Origin: Methylotenera sp.
Lineage (GTDB): Bacteria > Pseudomonadota > Gammaproteobacteria > Burkholderiales > Methylophilaceae
DNA: 52,746 bases
Direction of reading: 5' to 3'
Assembly (NCBI RefSeq): GCF_013141425.1
Contig: NZ_JABFRA010000034.1
Span: 1-52,746, forward strand
Shown here: positions 45,015 through 52,673 of the stretch, piece by piece
How the letters are laid out: every line of letters starts with the position of its first letter
Position numbering within the stretch: the first letter of the stretch is position 1
Translations under genes and position numbers: made by a program
The notes under the pieces: model-generated
Databases searched by the model: none
Told to the model about the DNA's origin: nothing
The model's input: the letters and a program-made list of their open reading frames with translations, nothing else

Positions 45015-47471
45015 TTAAAAAAGTAGGTTTAACCTAGTAAAAAATTGGGTTGAATACTCATTTGTTCCGTCGTATGGGTGGCGACTTCGAGTTATGCCAT
45101 AGTTAACTTCAAAACTGTCGTCCAGTTTGAAACCTTGCTCATAACTTACCATCCAAGTGGAATCCGAACCAAAATTCTTCTGCCAATAATTTCCAGCGCC
45201 AACTTGCAGGCGGTGATTAAAGGAACGGTCATAGCGACGCCATAATATCCATTCATTATCAAGCACTATGCTAGTGTCTAAATCACGCTCTGGATTAAAG
45301 TAGATAGCATCATTTTTACTGTTACTAGAGGCGTCCACACGTAAATGTGTCGTCAATTTATAGTGTGGCTGTGTGATCAACCGCCTATCAAATTGTAAAT
45401 TTAGTGATTTTCGGTGGTTACCATCACTTACATTCAAATACCCGACACCTGCAGATGCACGGGTTAAATCACTCCATCGATATTGAGTATTCGCACTTAA
45501 TAAGTCACCACTTACACCTGTTTTTAAACCCCGAAGCGGCATTTGTGTAGAATTAGCCTCTAATGAGGTAGCGAAAGACCAATGATCATTTAATCGATAG
45601 TCTGCTGTAACTGCCGCAGTAACTCCGATTTTTGATAAACTCGCCTGACTTATTTCGCCCGTTAAACGCCAATCTCGTTTAGTGTATTCCACACCGACAC
45701 CTGGATAACTGACATTACCCGAACCTTCAACAAAGGTGGCATGGTTATATTTTGCGCTTGCAAAAGCCCGATAGTTATAATTAATTGGGCTAGAATACAA
45801 AACAGCATTCAAGCCTTGAGTGCGGCTACCAAACGTAGATCCGGAAGATTGACTGCTAAATCCATCTAGACTAAATTGACGTTTATTATGCAGTAGCCAA
45901 CGTCGCTCAAGTGCCTGTACAGAAGCATTCTCTGGATACTCTTTTACTATTGGCAAAATTAGATTTTCTGCAACTTGCCAATCTTGCAAATCCAAAAGTG
46001 TTTCAGCCAAATTAATTTTAGCTTTCAATAGATCTGGGTAATCCTGACCAATCTCAGAAAATCGCTTTTCCGCTAGCTCAGCCCAACCACGCCAGCGCCA
46101 AATTTCACCTAATGCCATTCTGACATCATTACTCATCGGGCCAATATTATTTAACGCCTGAAACTGCCTTTCAGCACTTGCTAAATCGTCACCATAAGCA
46201 CTTAAATAGAAGGATTTACTATCAATAATCAACTTGTTCTCATCTGCACGAATGACAGGGTTTTTAGGCCGTTGCCTATAGGCGGCAGTATTTATGGATA
46301 AATTCTCAATAAGTGTTCTGGCATCCTCAAACCGCTCCAATTCAACCAAGGCATAAAACTTGGAAAATTTAGTTTCATTATTGTCAGGCACTTTGGCGAG
46401 TGAAGCGTCATAAATTTTGATGGCTTGTTCAGGCATCCGTTTATATAAATAGGCATCGCCAGCTGCATTTAAAACATAAGCAGGCATATCTACGTTTGAA
46501 TGAAGTAAATACTGATAATGCGTGATAACCTCTTGCATACGATACCTGTCGCGCAAGGCTAGCATCCGGTCAAATATTAAATTCTGGTTAATACCTGACT
46601 TTAAGTCCAGCTTATTCCAGTCGCATTTACAAGCTTCGTCTAACTTAACTAATGCTTTATCTGTATCAGCAAATCTTTCACTAGGATTTTTCGGGCTGTA
46701 ATGACCCCATGAAATATAATTCGCAGCACTGTCGTTGTTGATTTTATCGATTTCATCTTGATTAATCACATTTGGGTACTGCTCTGCTAATTTTAATGCC
46801 TGTTGAATAGCCCCGGCTTCTCGTGTTGCCTTAACCAATGCACGAACCGCATCAAGATCCTGATGATTTAACACTAATAAACGAGTGTTTGCATCAATCA
46901 CCATTACGGGCTGCTTAGATTGCTGACCCAAATATGATACGGCACGTAAAACATCAACATTATTTGGGTGCTGATGACGTAATTTCATCAAAAGTGACTC
47001 GGCATCGACAAATTTCTCAGTATCGATGAGCACAAGAACTTTCCCTAGTACCGAATCGAGATTACTCGGCTCAAGTAAAATTAGCTGCTCATAATATGCA
47101 ATTGCGGTGCTGTACTGACTAGTATTTCTTGCTGCCTTTGCTAACGCGTTCAAGCAATAGTTAGGTATTGCTTTTGCATCCATACCGCTTGCTTCGGCTA
47201 GGGCTTCTCGGTCTTTTTTTGCCCAAGTAAGAATCACAATGTAATCAGCTTTAATGCCGACATCCTTTGGCGCATCCTTTACCAGAGTCATAAGCGCTGG
47301 TATCGCCACATCAAACTTACCATCACGCGCATATTGCAATGCCGCTTGACGTCGCTCACCCAAACTTAATTTTTCACTAATAGTTTCTGCCGCCATGGCT
47401 GGCACAGCTAAAGCTAAGACTAGCAACAATAGCGTGGTTATTTTAATAATTGCATACTTAATAAATTGCAA
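45015..47471 (-). CDS. pgaA: PgaA, outer membrane PNAG export porin with TPR
   Basis: 818 residues. Signal peptide (LLLLVLALAVPAMAAE), TPR superhelix about 35-500, then a C-terminal beta-barrel from about 530, ending in an aromatic-flanked strand (FFTRLNLLF). First gene of pgaABCD. The start codon is a TTG at 47471 with GAAGG nine bases upstream; no in-frame ATG is near. Confidence 0.92.
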   Translation of the reverse strand: MQFIKYAIIKITTLLLLVLALAVPAMAAETISEKLSLGERRQAALQYARDGKFDVAIPALMTLVKDAPKDVGIKADYIVILTWAKKDREALAEASGMDAKAIPNYCLNALAKAARNTSQYSTAIAYYEQLILLEPSNLDSVLGKVLVLIDTEKFVDAESLLMKLRHQHPNNVDVLRAVSYLGQQSKQPVMVIDANTRLLVLNHQDLDAVRALVKATREAGAIQQALKLAEQYPNVINQDEIDKINNDSAANYISWGHYSPKNPSERFADTDKALVKLDEACKCDWNKLDLKSGINQNLIFDRMLALRDRYRMQEVITHYQYLLHSNVDMPAYVLNAAGDAYLYKRMPEQAIKIYDASLAKVPDNNETKFSKFYALVELERFEDARTLIENLSINTAAYRQRPKNPVIRADENKLIIDSKSFYLSAYGDDLASAERQFQALNNIGPMSNDVRMALGEIWRWRGWAELAEKRFSEIGQDYPDLLKAKINLAETLLDLQDWQVAENLILPIVKEYPENASVQALERRWLLHNKRQFSLDGFSSQSSGSTFGSRTQGLNAVLYSSPINYNYRAFASAKYNHATFVEGSGNVSYPGVGVEYTKRDWRLTGEISQASLSKIGVTAAVTADYRLNDHWSFATSLEANSTQMPLRGLKTGVSGDLLSANTQYRWSDLTRASAGVGYLNVSDGNHRKSLNLQFDRRLITQPHYKLTTHLRVDASSNSKNDAIYFNPERDLDTSIVLDNEWILWRRYDRSFNHRLQVGAGNYWQKNFGSDSTWMVSYEQGFKLDDSFEVNYGITRSRHPYDGTNEYSTQFFTRLNLLF

Positions 47472-47549
47472 ATCTGTACACCTTCAAACGAATAAATAAC
47501 AATATTCAAATTTCAACTTCACCATAATTTTGGTTTTAGTTTAAAATAA

Positions 47550-47565
47550 AGCATATTTCGTGCCA
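47550..47565 (-). promoter_or_regulatory. Candidate sigma-54 promoter upstream of pgaABCD
   Basis: Minus strand TGGCACGAAATATGCT matches the -24/-12 consensus (TGGCACG-N4-TTGCW) at all fixed positions except one T. The GG and GC doublets are twelve bases apart, as required. The start would be near 47539, about 68 bases before the pgaA TTG. No clear enhancer site was found. Confidence 0.5.
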
Positions 47566-47630
47566 ATAATTAATGAGTCATGCAGAAAGCAACGATGGCT
47601 TGAGATAATTACTACTAATCAAAAATAAAA

Positions 47631-47658
47631 ACGACCTAGAGAATTCTCTCTAGGTCGT
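47631..47658 (-). terminator. Original terminator of the tRNA gene, now stranded beside the element
   Basis: A perfect 12-bp stem (ACGACCTAGAGA and its complement, loop ATTC), followed on the minus strand by TTTTTATTTTTG. It lies four bases beyond the left 50-bp repeat, where a tRNA terminator would have been before insertion. Confidence 0.75.
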
Positions 47659-47661
47659 ACT

Positions 47662-47711
47662 AATTGGTGGCCCCTCTGTGAGTCGAACACAGCACCAACG
47701 GATTATGAGTC
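47662..47711. repeat. Left attachment-site repeat (tRNA 3' relic)
   Basis: 50 bp identical to 52674-52723. On the minus strand it holds the tRNA from the anticodon stem to CCA (47665-47711), but the 5' half is missing and the sequence diverges right after the repeat. It is therefore a displaced tRNA end, not a gene. Confidence 0.93.
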
Positions 47712-47817
47712 GGGCAAATAAATAAATCACCATAACTCCACAATAAACTAAAGCAACTGAATCAATGAGTTGGTTATTGTCGATTGTTCCCACCTTCTTT
47801 AGATTTTTTGACTCAAG

Positions 47818-47835
47818 TGTGCCAGAAGTGTGCCA
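47818..47835 (+). repeat. Pair of TGTGCCA heptamers, left arm
   Basis: TGTGCCA at 47818-47824 and 47829-47835, 11 bp start to start. The same pair with the same spacing occurs twice in the right arm. Probable integrase arm-binding sites. Confidence 0.6.
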
Positions 47836-47870
47836 ACTTCAAGACTAGAATTAATCGCCCGCCGACACAT

Positions 47871-47940
47871 GCTGACTTTTGCTGACTTTTGATTGCTTTT
47901 GATTGCTCATACCCGTGACTAATGATGACAAATGATGACA
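47871..47940 (+). repeat. Three stacked pairs of decamer direct repeats
   Basis: GCTGACTTTT twice (47871-47890), GATTGCTTTT then GATTGCTCAT (47891-47910), a ten-base gap, and AATGATGACA twice (47921-47940), all on one 10-bp register. A palindrome GGACATGTCC follows at 47946-47955. No gene lies in 47712-48071. This may be a protein-binding array for recombination directionality or an origin. Confidence 0.55.
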
Positions 47941-48071
47941 TTTATGGACATGTCCACTGATACACATGCCTCTCCGCCTGAGCGCTTCATGTGACTTAAC
48001 TAACTATGAATACCACCGATGAATTAACGCGTCTGTAGCGCTTGCCGTAGCTTCAGATGAAGCCTCTCATG

Positions 48072-48221
48072 CTATGGCTGTGGCGGATTACTTTCAAACT
48101 GACTACGCAGGTCATCCATATCTTTGATGGCCTCAAGCTGTTGTTGTGGAGACAGGCCTCTAAAGATTTTAATAATTTCTGTTAGGAACTCTATCTCACC
48201 CGCTGTTTGTTCTACGTTCAT
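48072..48221 (-). CDS. Small hypothetical protein of the element (49 residues)
   Basis: Not recognised. Acidic and helical (MNVEQTAGEIEFLTEIIKIF..SPQQQLEAIKDMDDLRSQF). The frame extends upstream to 48278, but AAGGG seven bases before ATG 48221 fixes the shorter start. Last gene at the left end of the element. Confidence 0.65.
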   Translation of the reverse strand: MNVEQTAGEIEFLTEIIKIFRGLSPQQQLEAIKDMDDLRSQFESNPPQP

Positions 48222-48321
48222 AATTGACCCTTTGCTTTGTTGTTTGTATGTACCGCAAAGCAATGTTAGCGCTTTCAATAATTAGATGTGCGCCAAAATA
48301 AGTAGCATTTGAAATGAAAAA

Positions 48322-48337
48322 ACCCGCCGAGGCGGGT
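48322..48337 (-). terminator. Terminator after the zinc-ribbon gene
   Basis: ACCCGCC and GGCGGGT arms with a tight loop, followed by TTTTTTCATTT on the minus strand. Confidence 0.85.
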
Positions 48338-48356
48338 CATGGTATTGCGGGGGTTA

Positions 48357-48824
48357 TTACTTTTGCTCTTTGATGCTAACAAGCTCCCACTTGTCGCCCT
48401 TTTTCTCTAGCTCACACACTGCCACACTCTTAACAGTTGCGTTGAAACTGTTTTTTGCTCTAACAGGCTGTGTTGATATTGCGGTTGTCTTTTCTGCGTT
48501 AGTGAACTGAAATTGACGCTCCGCTCTAATCCAGTCAACTGAGTCAGGATTTTTGGCATTCTTCTCGAAAGCCATTTTACAAACCACTTCGGCCATACCA
48601 ATGTTTTCATGATTGGCCTTTGCTTCCACATCTTCAGGCGACTGGCTCTGTAAGTAAGTGTTAATAAAAATAAATCCGACCACTCCTAAAAGTGAGTACT
48701 TAATAATAGGACTCATTGGTTTCTTTGGCTCTTTAGGTTTAACTACCTTGGCTCCACATGAAGGGCAAACTTTTGCCTCCGTGCTTACATCTTTACCGCA
48801 TTCATGACACTTCACTAACGCCAT
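48357..48824 (-). CDS. Zinc-ribbon membrane protein of the element
   Basis: 155 residues. An N-terminal zinc ribbon (KCHECGKDV....VCPSCGAKV, two CxxC pairs), a proline/lysine linker, one membrane helix (about 43-62, IIKYSLLGVVGFIFINTYL) and an extracytoplasmic domain of about 90 residues with two cysteines. The frame is open to 48977, but AGGAGG six bases before ATG 48824 is decisive. Function unknown; the architecture is common in phage and element cargo genes. Confidence 0.75.
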   Translation of the reverse strand: MALVKCHECGKDVSTEAKVCPSCGAKVVKPKEPKKPMSPIIKYSLLGVVGFIFINTYLQSQSPEDVEAKANHENIGMAEVVCKMAFEKNAKNPDSVDWIRAERQFQFTNAEKTTAISTQPVRAKNSFNATVKSVAVCELEKKGDKWELVSIKEQK

Positions 48825-49029
48825 CTCTAACCTCCTAGTTATTGTTGTTTGTAACTGCCGTCTAATAGTACAACAAAATTTATGTGACCCTAAACTTAGC
48901 AATAACTTTTCAATACGGGTGACATTGGCGGGAGGCGTTTGAAGGTATCCACTAGCAGTGATTAGAATTGGAAGCATATACAGAGCATATGCTTAGAGAC
49001 CATTTCAGGCATCAAAACATATATATGCT

Positions 49030-49779
49030 TCAACGGATAAAGCTACCACGACCTTTGGAGCGCTTAATATCAATAAATGATTTATCCTTCTTTACTGCTA
49101 GTGGTAACTCAATGGAGAGAGCCTGCGCGCAAGGCAAAGGGTCTTTATGAATGGCGTCACGAAAAAATGGCCATGCGTTAGAGAGCATCACAGGGTCATC
49201 TTTTAAGCGAGCAATAATCAACTTCTCAAGAGCCAATTTCTCCTCCTTAGACAGTCGAGCTTTGCTTCTGCTCATTCCATAATTGCGAGCAACATCAGCA
49301 TGAAACTTGTTAATAAATCTCATCAAGTTAGCAGTGCCTCCTACCATGGCACTCCCTCGCATCTTGCCTTCAATCAAAGGTAAAATTATTGCGTGTGCGT
49401 GTGGTGCCGCTTCATCCAAATGTACTTCAAATGATAGCAATTCACCTCCAAATGTTTTAATTGTCCAGTCATAACAGTCCAAGAAAAACTGCTTAGTGTT
49501 TTGATTGTGTCGTTCATTTGGCAAGCTATATATCACCTCAACTGCTTTTACTTGGTCCTTACGAGGCTTTTCTATGCCTGCCTTGAGCATTTGGACTTTA
49601 GCATGTAGGGCAAGCGCTTCCGGTGTTTCAGCACTAGCAAGCGAGTAATTTAGGTGAGTACGATTAGAATCAATATGAGCCTTGTCCTTTGGCAAGGCTC
49701 TCTTATTGTGCTTCAGTGCTACTAACACACCATTTTCACCTCTAATCTTGCCTAGCCTAATGATGTGGCTAGAAGCCAT
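49030..49779 (-). CDS. MobV/Pre-type relaxase, short form
   Basis: 249 residues. The histidine triad metal site appears in FEVHLDEAAPHAHAIILPL (HxDExxPHxH), the signature of Mob_Pre (MobV) relaxases that nick oriT and covalently lead the DNA strand into a recipient. The N-terminal HLNYSLA and the VEVIYSLP block also fit. Typical members are about 400-500 residues, and here the protein ends soon after the catalytic domain. It begins two bases after the 48-residue ORF. AAGG lies seven bases before the ATG. Confidence 0.85.
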   Translation of the reverse strand: MASSHIIRLGKIRGENGVLVALKHNKRALPKDKAHIDSNRTHLNYSLASAETPEALALHAKVQMLKAGIEKPRKDQVKAVEVIYSLPNERHNQNTKQFFLDCYDWTIKTFGGELLSFEVHLDEAAPHAHAIILPLIEGKMRGSAMVGGTANLMRFINKFHADVARNYGMSRSKARLSKEEKLALEKLIIARLKDDPVMLSNAWPFFRDAIHKDPLPCAQALSIELPLAVKKDKSFIDIKRSKGRGSFIR

Positions 49780-49781
49780 GA

Positions 49782-49928
49782 TTAACCTTCAGCCATACGT
49801 GACAAGTACAAATATAGCGCCCACAGCTCTATCAAACTAAGTGTAGCTATATCAGCACTAATGCCAAGGTAAGAAAAGCGCTCTATCAGCAAAGTGAGGT
49901 GTGTGAGCCATGCTTCTGTATTAGTCAT
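49782..49928 (-). CDS. Small hypothetical protein (48 residues), translationally coupled
   Basis: Starts MTNTEAWLTHLTLLIERF and continues with hydrophobic and helical residues (SLIELWALYLYLSRMAEG), perhaps one amphipathic or membrane helix. Its ATG overlaps the stop of the upstream gene (ATGACTAA), and its own stop is two bases before the relaxase ATG. That tight packing is the main evidence. Function unknown; a relaxase accessory protein is possible. Confidence 0.6.
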   Translation of the reverse strand: MTNTEAWLTHLTLLIERFSYLGISADIATLSLIELWALYLYLSRMAEG

Positions 49929-50298
49929 TGCGTGACTCCTCAGCTTCTAACGCCTCAATTGCTATGGCCATATTCACATCATCAAGCCAATATCTCATGA
50001 CGCTGGTTTTAGTACCTTTGAAGTTTGGCACTCGTTCCATTTCTCTCGAAAAGTACACGCCATACTTTTTCTGAAGGTCCGATATTGTTGTATTTAAGAC
50101 TGAGTCATGATGATGCCTATTAGCCTCAAAACGGTTAAGCCCACGCCTACCAGCTTGAATGAACTCCGACAACATTGTCTGATTTTTTGTGATACCATTT
50201 TGGTTCTTAGTAGTAATTTCATTAGCCGTCGCGGGTGCGTCCAACACCCCTTCGGCTTTTGTTTTTCCTAGTCTTGCTAGTGGTGGAGTATGTTCCAT
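49921..50298 (-). CDS. Hypothetical protein of the element (125 residues)
   Basis: Begins MEHTPPLARLGKTKAEG and ends MRYWLDDVNMAIAIEALEAEESRND. The C-terminal half (TISDLQKKYGVYFSREMERVPN, then KTSVMRYWL) may be a DNA-binding or helical domain, but I recognise no family. The frame is open to 50358 inside the upstream gene; GGGAG before ATG 50298 sets the start, two bases after the previous stop. Overlaps the next gene by eight bases. Confidence 0.7.
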   Translation of the reverse strand: MEHTPPLARLGKTKAEGVLDAPATANEITTKNQNGITKNQTMLSEFIQAGRRGLNRFEANRHHHDSVLNTTISDLQKKYGVYFSREMERVPNFKGTKTSVMRYWLDDVNMAIAIEALEAEESRND

Positions 50299-50300
50299 GA

Positions 50301-50621
50301 TTACACTCCCATCACTATGCGAGATTGAGCATCCTGAGCGCCGCGCTCTTTCGCCCAATGTAAGAACTTCTCAGCATCAATTAGCACCTTACGACCTACG
50401 CGGACGATTGCTCCACACTCTAGCAATCCATTACCATGAATTACGCCTTGGGTTGATTTACGTGCCTCAGAGCCATGTATCAAATTGCGCAGTGCTGATT
50501 GTGTAAAGGCAGGCTGAATTTCAGCGAACTGTTCAACAGTGAATAACGTTTGGATTAATGATTGCTGAATTAATGGGCGGGATATTAGTTTTGTTTCTGC
50601 TACTTTAGTCTGATTTTCCAT
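50301..50621 (-). CDS. Excisionase/AlpA-like helix-turn-helix regulator
   Basis: About 106 residues from ATG 50621 (AAAGG ten bases upstream); the frame is open to 50714. LFTVEQFAEIQPAFTQSALRNLI is a MerR/AlpA-type winged-helix start, and AIVRVGRKVLIDAEKFLHWA is the typical end of element excisionases, where the wing reads [GRK]-V-L-[ID]. Such proteins steer integrase toward excision or control element genes. Confidence 0.75.
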   Translation of the reverse strand: MENQTKVAETKLISRPLIQQSLIQTLFTVEQFAEIQPAFTQSALRNLIHGSEARKSTQGVIHGNGLLECGAIVRVGRKVLIDAEKFLHWAKERGAQDAQSRIVMGV

Positions 50622-50700
50622 CACTTTATTACCTTTCGGCTTATGGCCGTTGTTTAAGATAAGTGAATGGTATTTGTAGTTCTTTGCTGTGTATTTAGAA

Positions 50701-50746
50701 GCGCGCTGTGGCAAGTACTAGCGCGCATTAGCGAGACTTGGCGCGC
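50701..50746. repeat. Three GCGCGC hexamers on a 20-bp pitch
   Basis: GCGCGC at 50701-50706, 50721-50726 and 50741-50746, upstream of the excisionase-like gene and running into the end of the 202-residue gene. The even spacing on one helix face, in AT-leaning DNA, suggests an operator. No function is proven. Confidence 0.5.
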
Positions 50747-51336
50747 CTCAATCTGTCTGAAAAGTTCTTTTTTGATAGAATTTTAATGCCGTCATCTGTT
50801 TCATATTTAACTCCCTCGCCCTCAATAAATTCCAGCAGGGGTGGGTACGTATTTCCCTCAGCCATTTTTTTAAATTCAATCCATGCGCTATTAGTATCGT
50901 CTGGTTCTGTTGCCATTGATACGGCCAAATCAATTACAGCCGTCAAAGCGTCAGTTCTTGTTGATTTTGTCTTATTTGATTCGCATTGCTCCTTGATTAA
51001 TTTTTCACGTAACAACGCACTCCAAATATCCCAGATACCAATTTTCAGTTTCTCCGCTATTCCAATTAAATCACTTGGCCGATATACAGCTTCACCATTT
51101 TCATCACATCCTAGAGGTGAGATTTCTTTCGCCATGATTGACCTATTGATTAGGTCAACGTCATCTCCATTGTTAGCTTTTGGAGGAAATATTGTAGAAC
51201 GGGTACTTACCGGCTCTAGGCCGTATAACAAAAGGTGAGCCTCCCCAAGCGACCAACAAGGCTTATTCAGCCACTTAATAGCATTGGGTTGTATCAAAAC
51301 GTCTACTTTAATTTGATTTATTTTATTTTTAATCAT
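50728..51336 (-). CDS. Hypothetical protein of the element (202 residues)
   Basis: Soluble, no family recognised. The N-terminus reads WLNKPCWSLGEAHLLLYGLEP, a motif I associate with uncharacterised proteins next to integrases. The middle is helical, and a basic C-terminus follows (RLRRAKSR). It begins two bases after the integrase stop with GGAG eight bases upstream, so it is co-expressed with the integrase. Confidence 0.75.
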   Translation of the reverse strand: MIKNKINQIKVDVLIQPNAIKWLNKPCWSLGEAHLLLYGLEPVSTRSTIFPPKANNGDDVDLINRSIMAKEISPLGCDENGEAVYRPSDLIGIAEKLKIGIWDIWSALLREKLIKEQCESNKTKSTRTDALTAVIDLAVSMATEPDDTNSAWIEFKKMAEGNTYPPLLEFIEGEGVKYETDDGIKILSKKNFSDRLRRAKSR

Positions 51337-51338
51337 AC

Positions 51339-52400
51339 TTAAACTCCGAGCCTTGCGGCCAACTTCTCACCAGTTGCGACAATATGTTCATCGCTGAGGT
51401 GCGCATATCTGGCTACCATAGCAAGCGTTCTGTGCCCCAATACCTTTGCTATCTCAACCAAAGATACTCCGCTCATGGCTAGATAACTTGCGGCTGTATG
51501 TCGTAGGTCATGCCAGTGAAAATCTTTGATGCCAGCCGCCTTCAGGGCGACCTCCCAAGGTAGGCGCAGGTCTAGGCACTCTGCTTTTTTTGCTTTAGCT
51601 GTTGGTGGGAACACTCTATCATCAGTAAGGCTTCTGACTTTTGAACGTGCCTGTAACAGTTCAAATGCCTCACCCACTAGCGCTAGTGCGCGCTTGTCGC
51701 CATTCTTAGTTTTGTTTAAGGTTATGACCTTGCGGTTAAAATCAATCTGTCCATAGCGTAGGGTCATAATCTCACCTTGGCGCGCACCGGTGGTGAGGCT
51801 TAGTACCACAGCCAAATATAGGTCGCCATGTCCACGGCAGGCATCAAGTAAGCGGGGGCGCTCATCGTCACTCAAAAATCTTACTCGCCCATCACCTTCT
51901 TTTGGTTTAGTAACACGCTCACATGGATTACGTTCTATCCACTGAAGTGGTTTCACTCCATAAGAAAAGCATGATGACAATGCCGCAATGTATCTGTTTA
52001 CAGTTGCGCCGGTGCGTTTCGCTCGTGTTCTTTTAGCATCATTCTCTGCGTTACCGGTTGGGAGGGTTGAGTAGCGGGTGGTGTCCTCCGACTCTAATGT
52101 TTTTATCTGCCTGTTTATACGCTCAGGAGTAATGTCAGCTAAACGATAACTGCCAAATATTGATTGCCAGTACTCAAGGCGCTTAACATCTTTGGCATGA
52201 GGCCTGTACTCCTCAACAAGGTCATCAAAAGTACGACGCTTACTTTGGCCGAAATACTTACCTGCTCGAATTTCTGTTTCAGCCTTAGCCGCCCACTCTT
52301 TTGCGTCAGATAACCTTTCAAAACTCGCTGTTGCTGGCTCTTGACCTTTGAGCCTAACTTGGACATGGTACTTATCTCCGCGCTTCCTAAAAGTTGCCAT
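51339..52400 (-). CDS. Tyrosine recombinase (integrase) of the element
   Basis: 353 residues. N-terminal arm-binding region (MATFRKRGDKYHVQVR..), SAM-like core-binding domain (about 55-150), catalytic domain with Arg in TTGARQGEI, HDLRH, and the terminal His/Arg and Tyr in LGHRTLAMVARYAHL. The P4/phage-type length and position beside the tRNA fit insertion into that gene. ATG 52400 (MATFRKR, GAGGG upstream) is preferred over GTG 52415. Confidence 0.95.
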   Translation of the reverse strand: MATFRKRGDKYHVQVRLKGQEPATASFERLSDAKEWAAKAETEIRAGKYFGQSKRRTFDDLVEEYRPHAKDVKRLEYWQSIFGSYRLADITPERINRQIKTLESEDTTRYSTLPTGNAENDAKRTRAKRTGATVNRYIAALSSCFSYGVKPLQWIERNPCERVTKPKEGDGRVRFLSDDERPRLLDACRGHGDLYLAVVLSLTTGARQGEIMTLRYGQIDFNRKVITLNKTKNGDKRALALVGEAFELLQARSKVRSLTDDRVFPPTAKAKKAECLDLRLPWEVALKAAGIKDFHWHDLRHTAASYLAMSGVSLVEIAKVLGHRTLAMVARYAHLSDEHIVATGEKLAARLGV

Positions 52401-52535
52401 CACTTTCACCCTCACTCAAACAATGGCAAAAGCATACAACACTGAGCAATAAATAACAACAACGGATTAGCAATCCAAGCGTTAATTTACATAACTACCT
52501 GTATTAATAGTTATTTATTTTATTAAAATATTATC

Positions 52536-52553
52536 AGGCACAAAATTGGCACA
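52536..52553 (-). repeat. Heptamer pair, right arm, inverted
   Basis: On the minus strand TGTGCCA (52547-52553) and TGTGCCT (52536-52542), 11 bp start to start. Same unit and spacing as the other two pairs. Confidence 0.55.
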
Positions 52554-52610
52554 GTTACGACGATTTCAACTATCGGGCAACGGTCTAAATGAGATGTTAC
52601 TTTGGTCTGG

Positions 52611-52628
52611 TGTGCCAAAAGTGTGCCA
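52611..52628 (+). repeat. Heptamer pair, right arm, direct
   Basis: TGTGCCA at 52611-52617 and 52622-52628, 11 bp apart, matching the left-arm pair at 47818-47835. Confidence 0.6.
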
Positions 52629-52644
52629 AATGTTAAAAAAGAAA

Positions 52645-52668
52645 AAGGCCTACATCGCTGTAAGCCTT
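52645..52668 (-). terminator. Element-borne replacement terminator for the tRNA
   Basis: Arms AAGGCCTACA and TGTAAGCCTT, loop TCGC. The single mismatch is a G-U pair only on the minus strand, where TTTTTCTTTTTT follows. It lies nine bases after the tRNA CCA end. Confidence 0.75.
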
Positions 52669-52673
52669 GTTTC

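Noticed and set aside
47665-47711. A second tRNA gene
   Set aside because: Only the 3' half matches and the sequence diverges at the anticodon stem. It is the displaced end created by element insertion.
48050-48063. GCTTCA/TGAAGC inverted repeat as terminator of the 49-residue gene
   Set aside because: The stem is only 6 bp with a 2-base loop and no T run on the minus strand.
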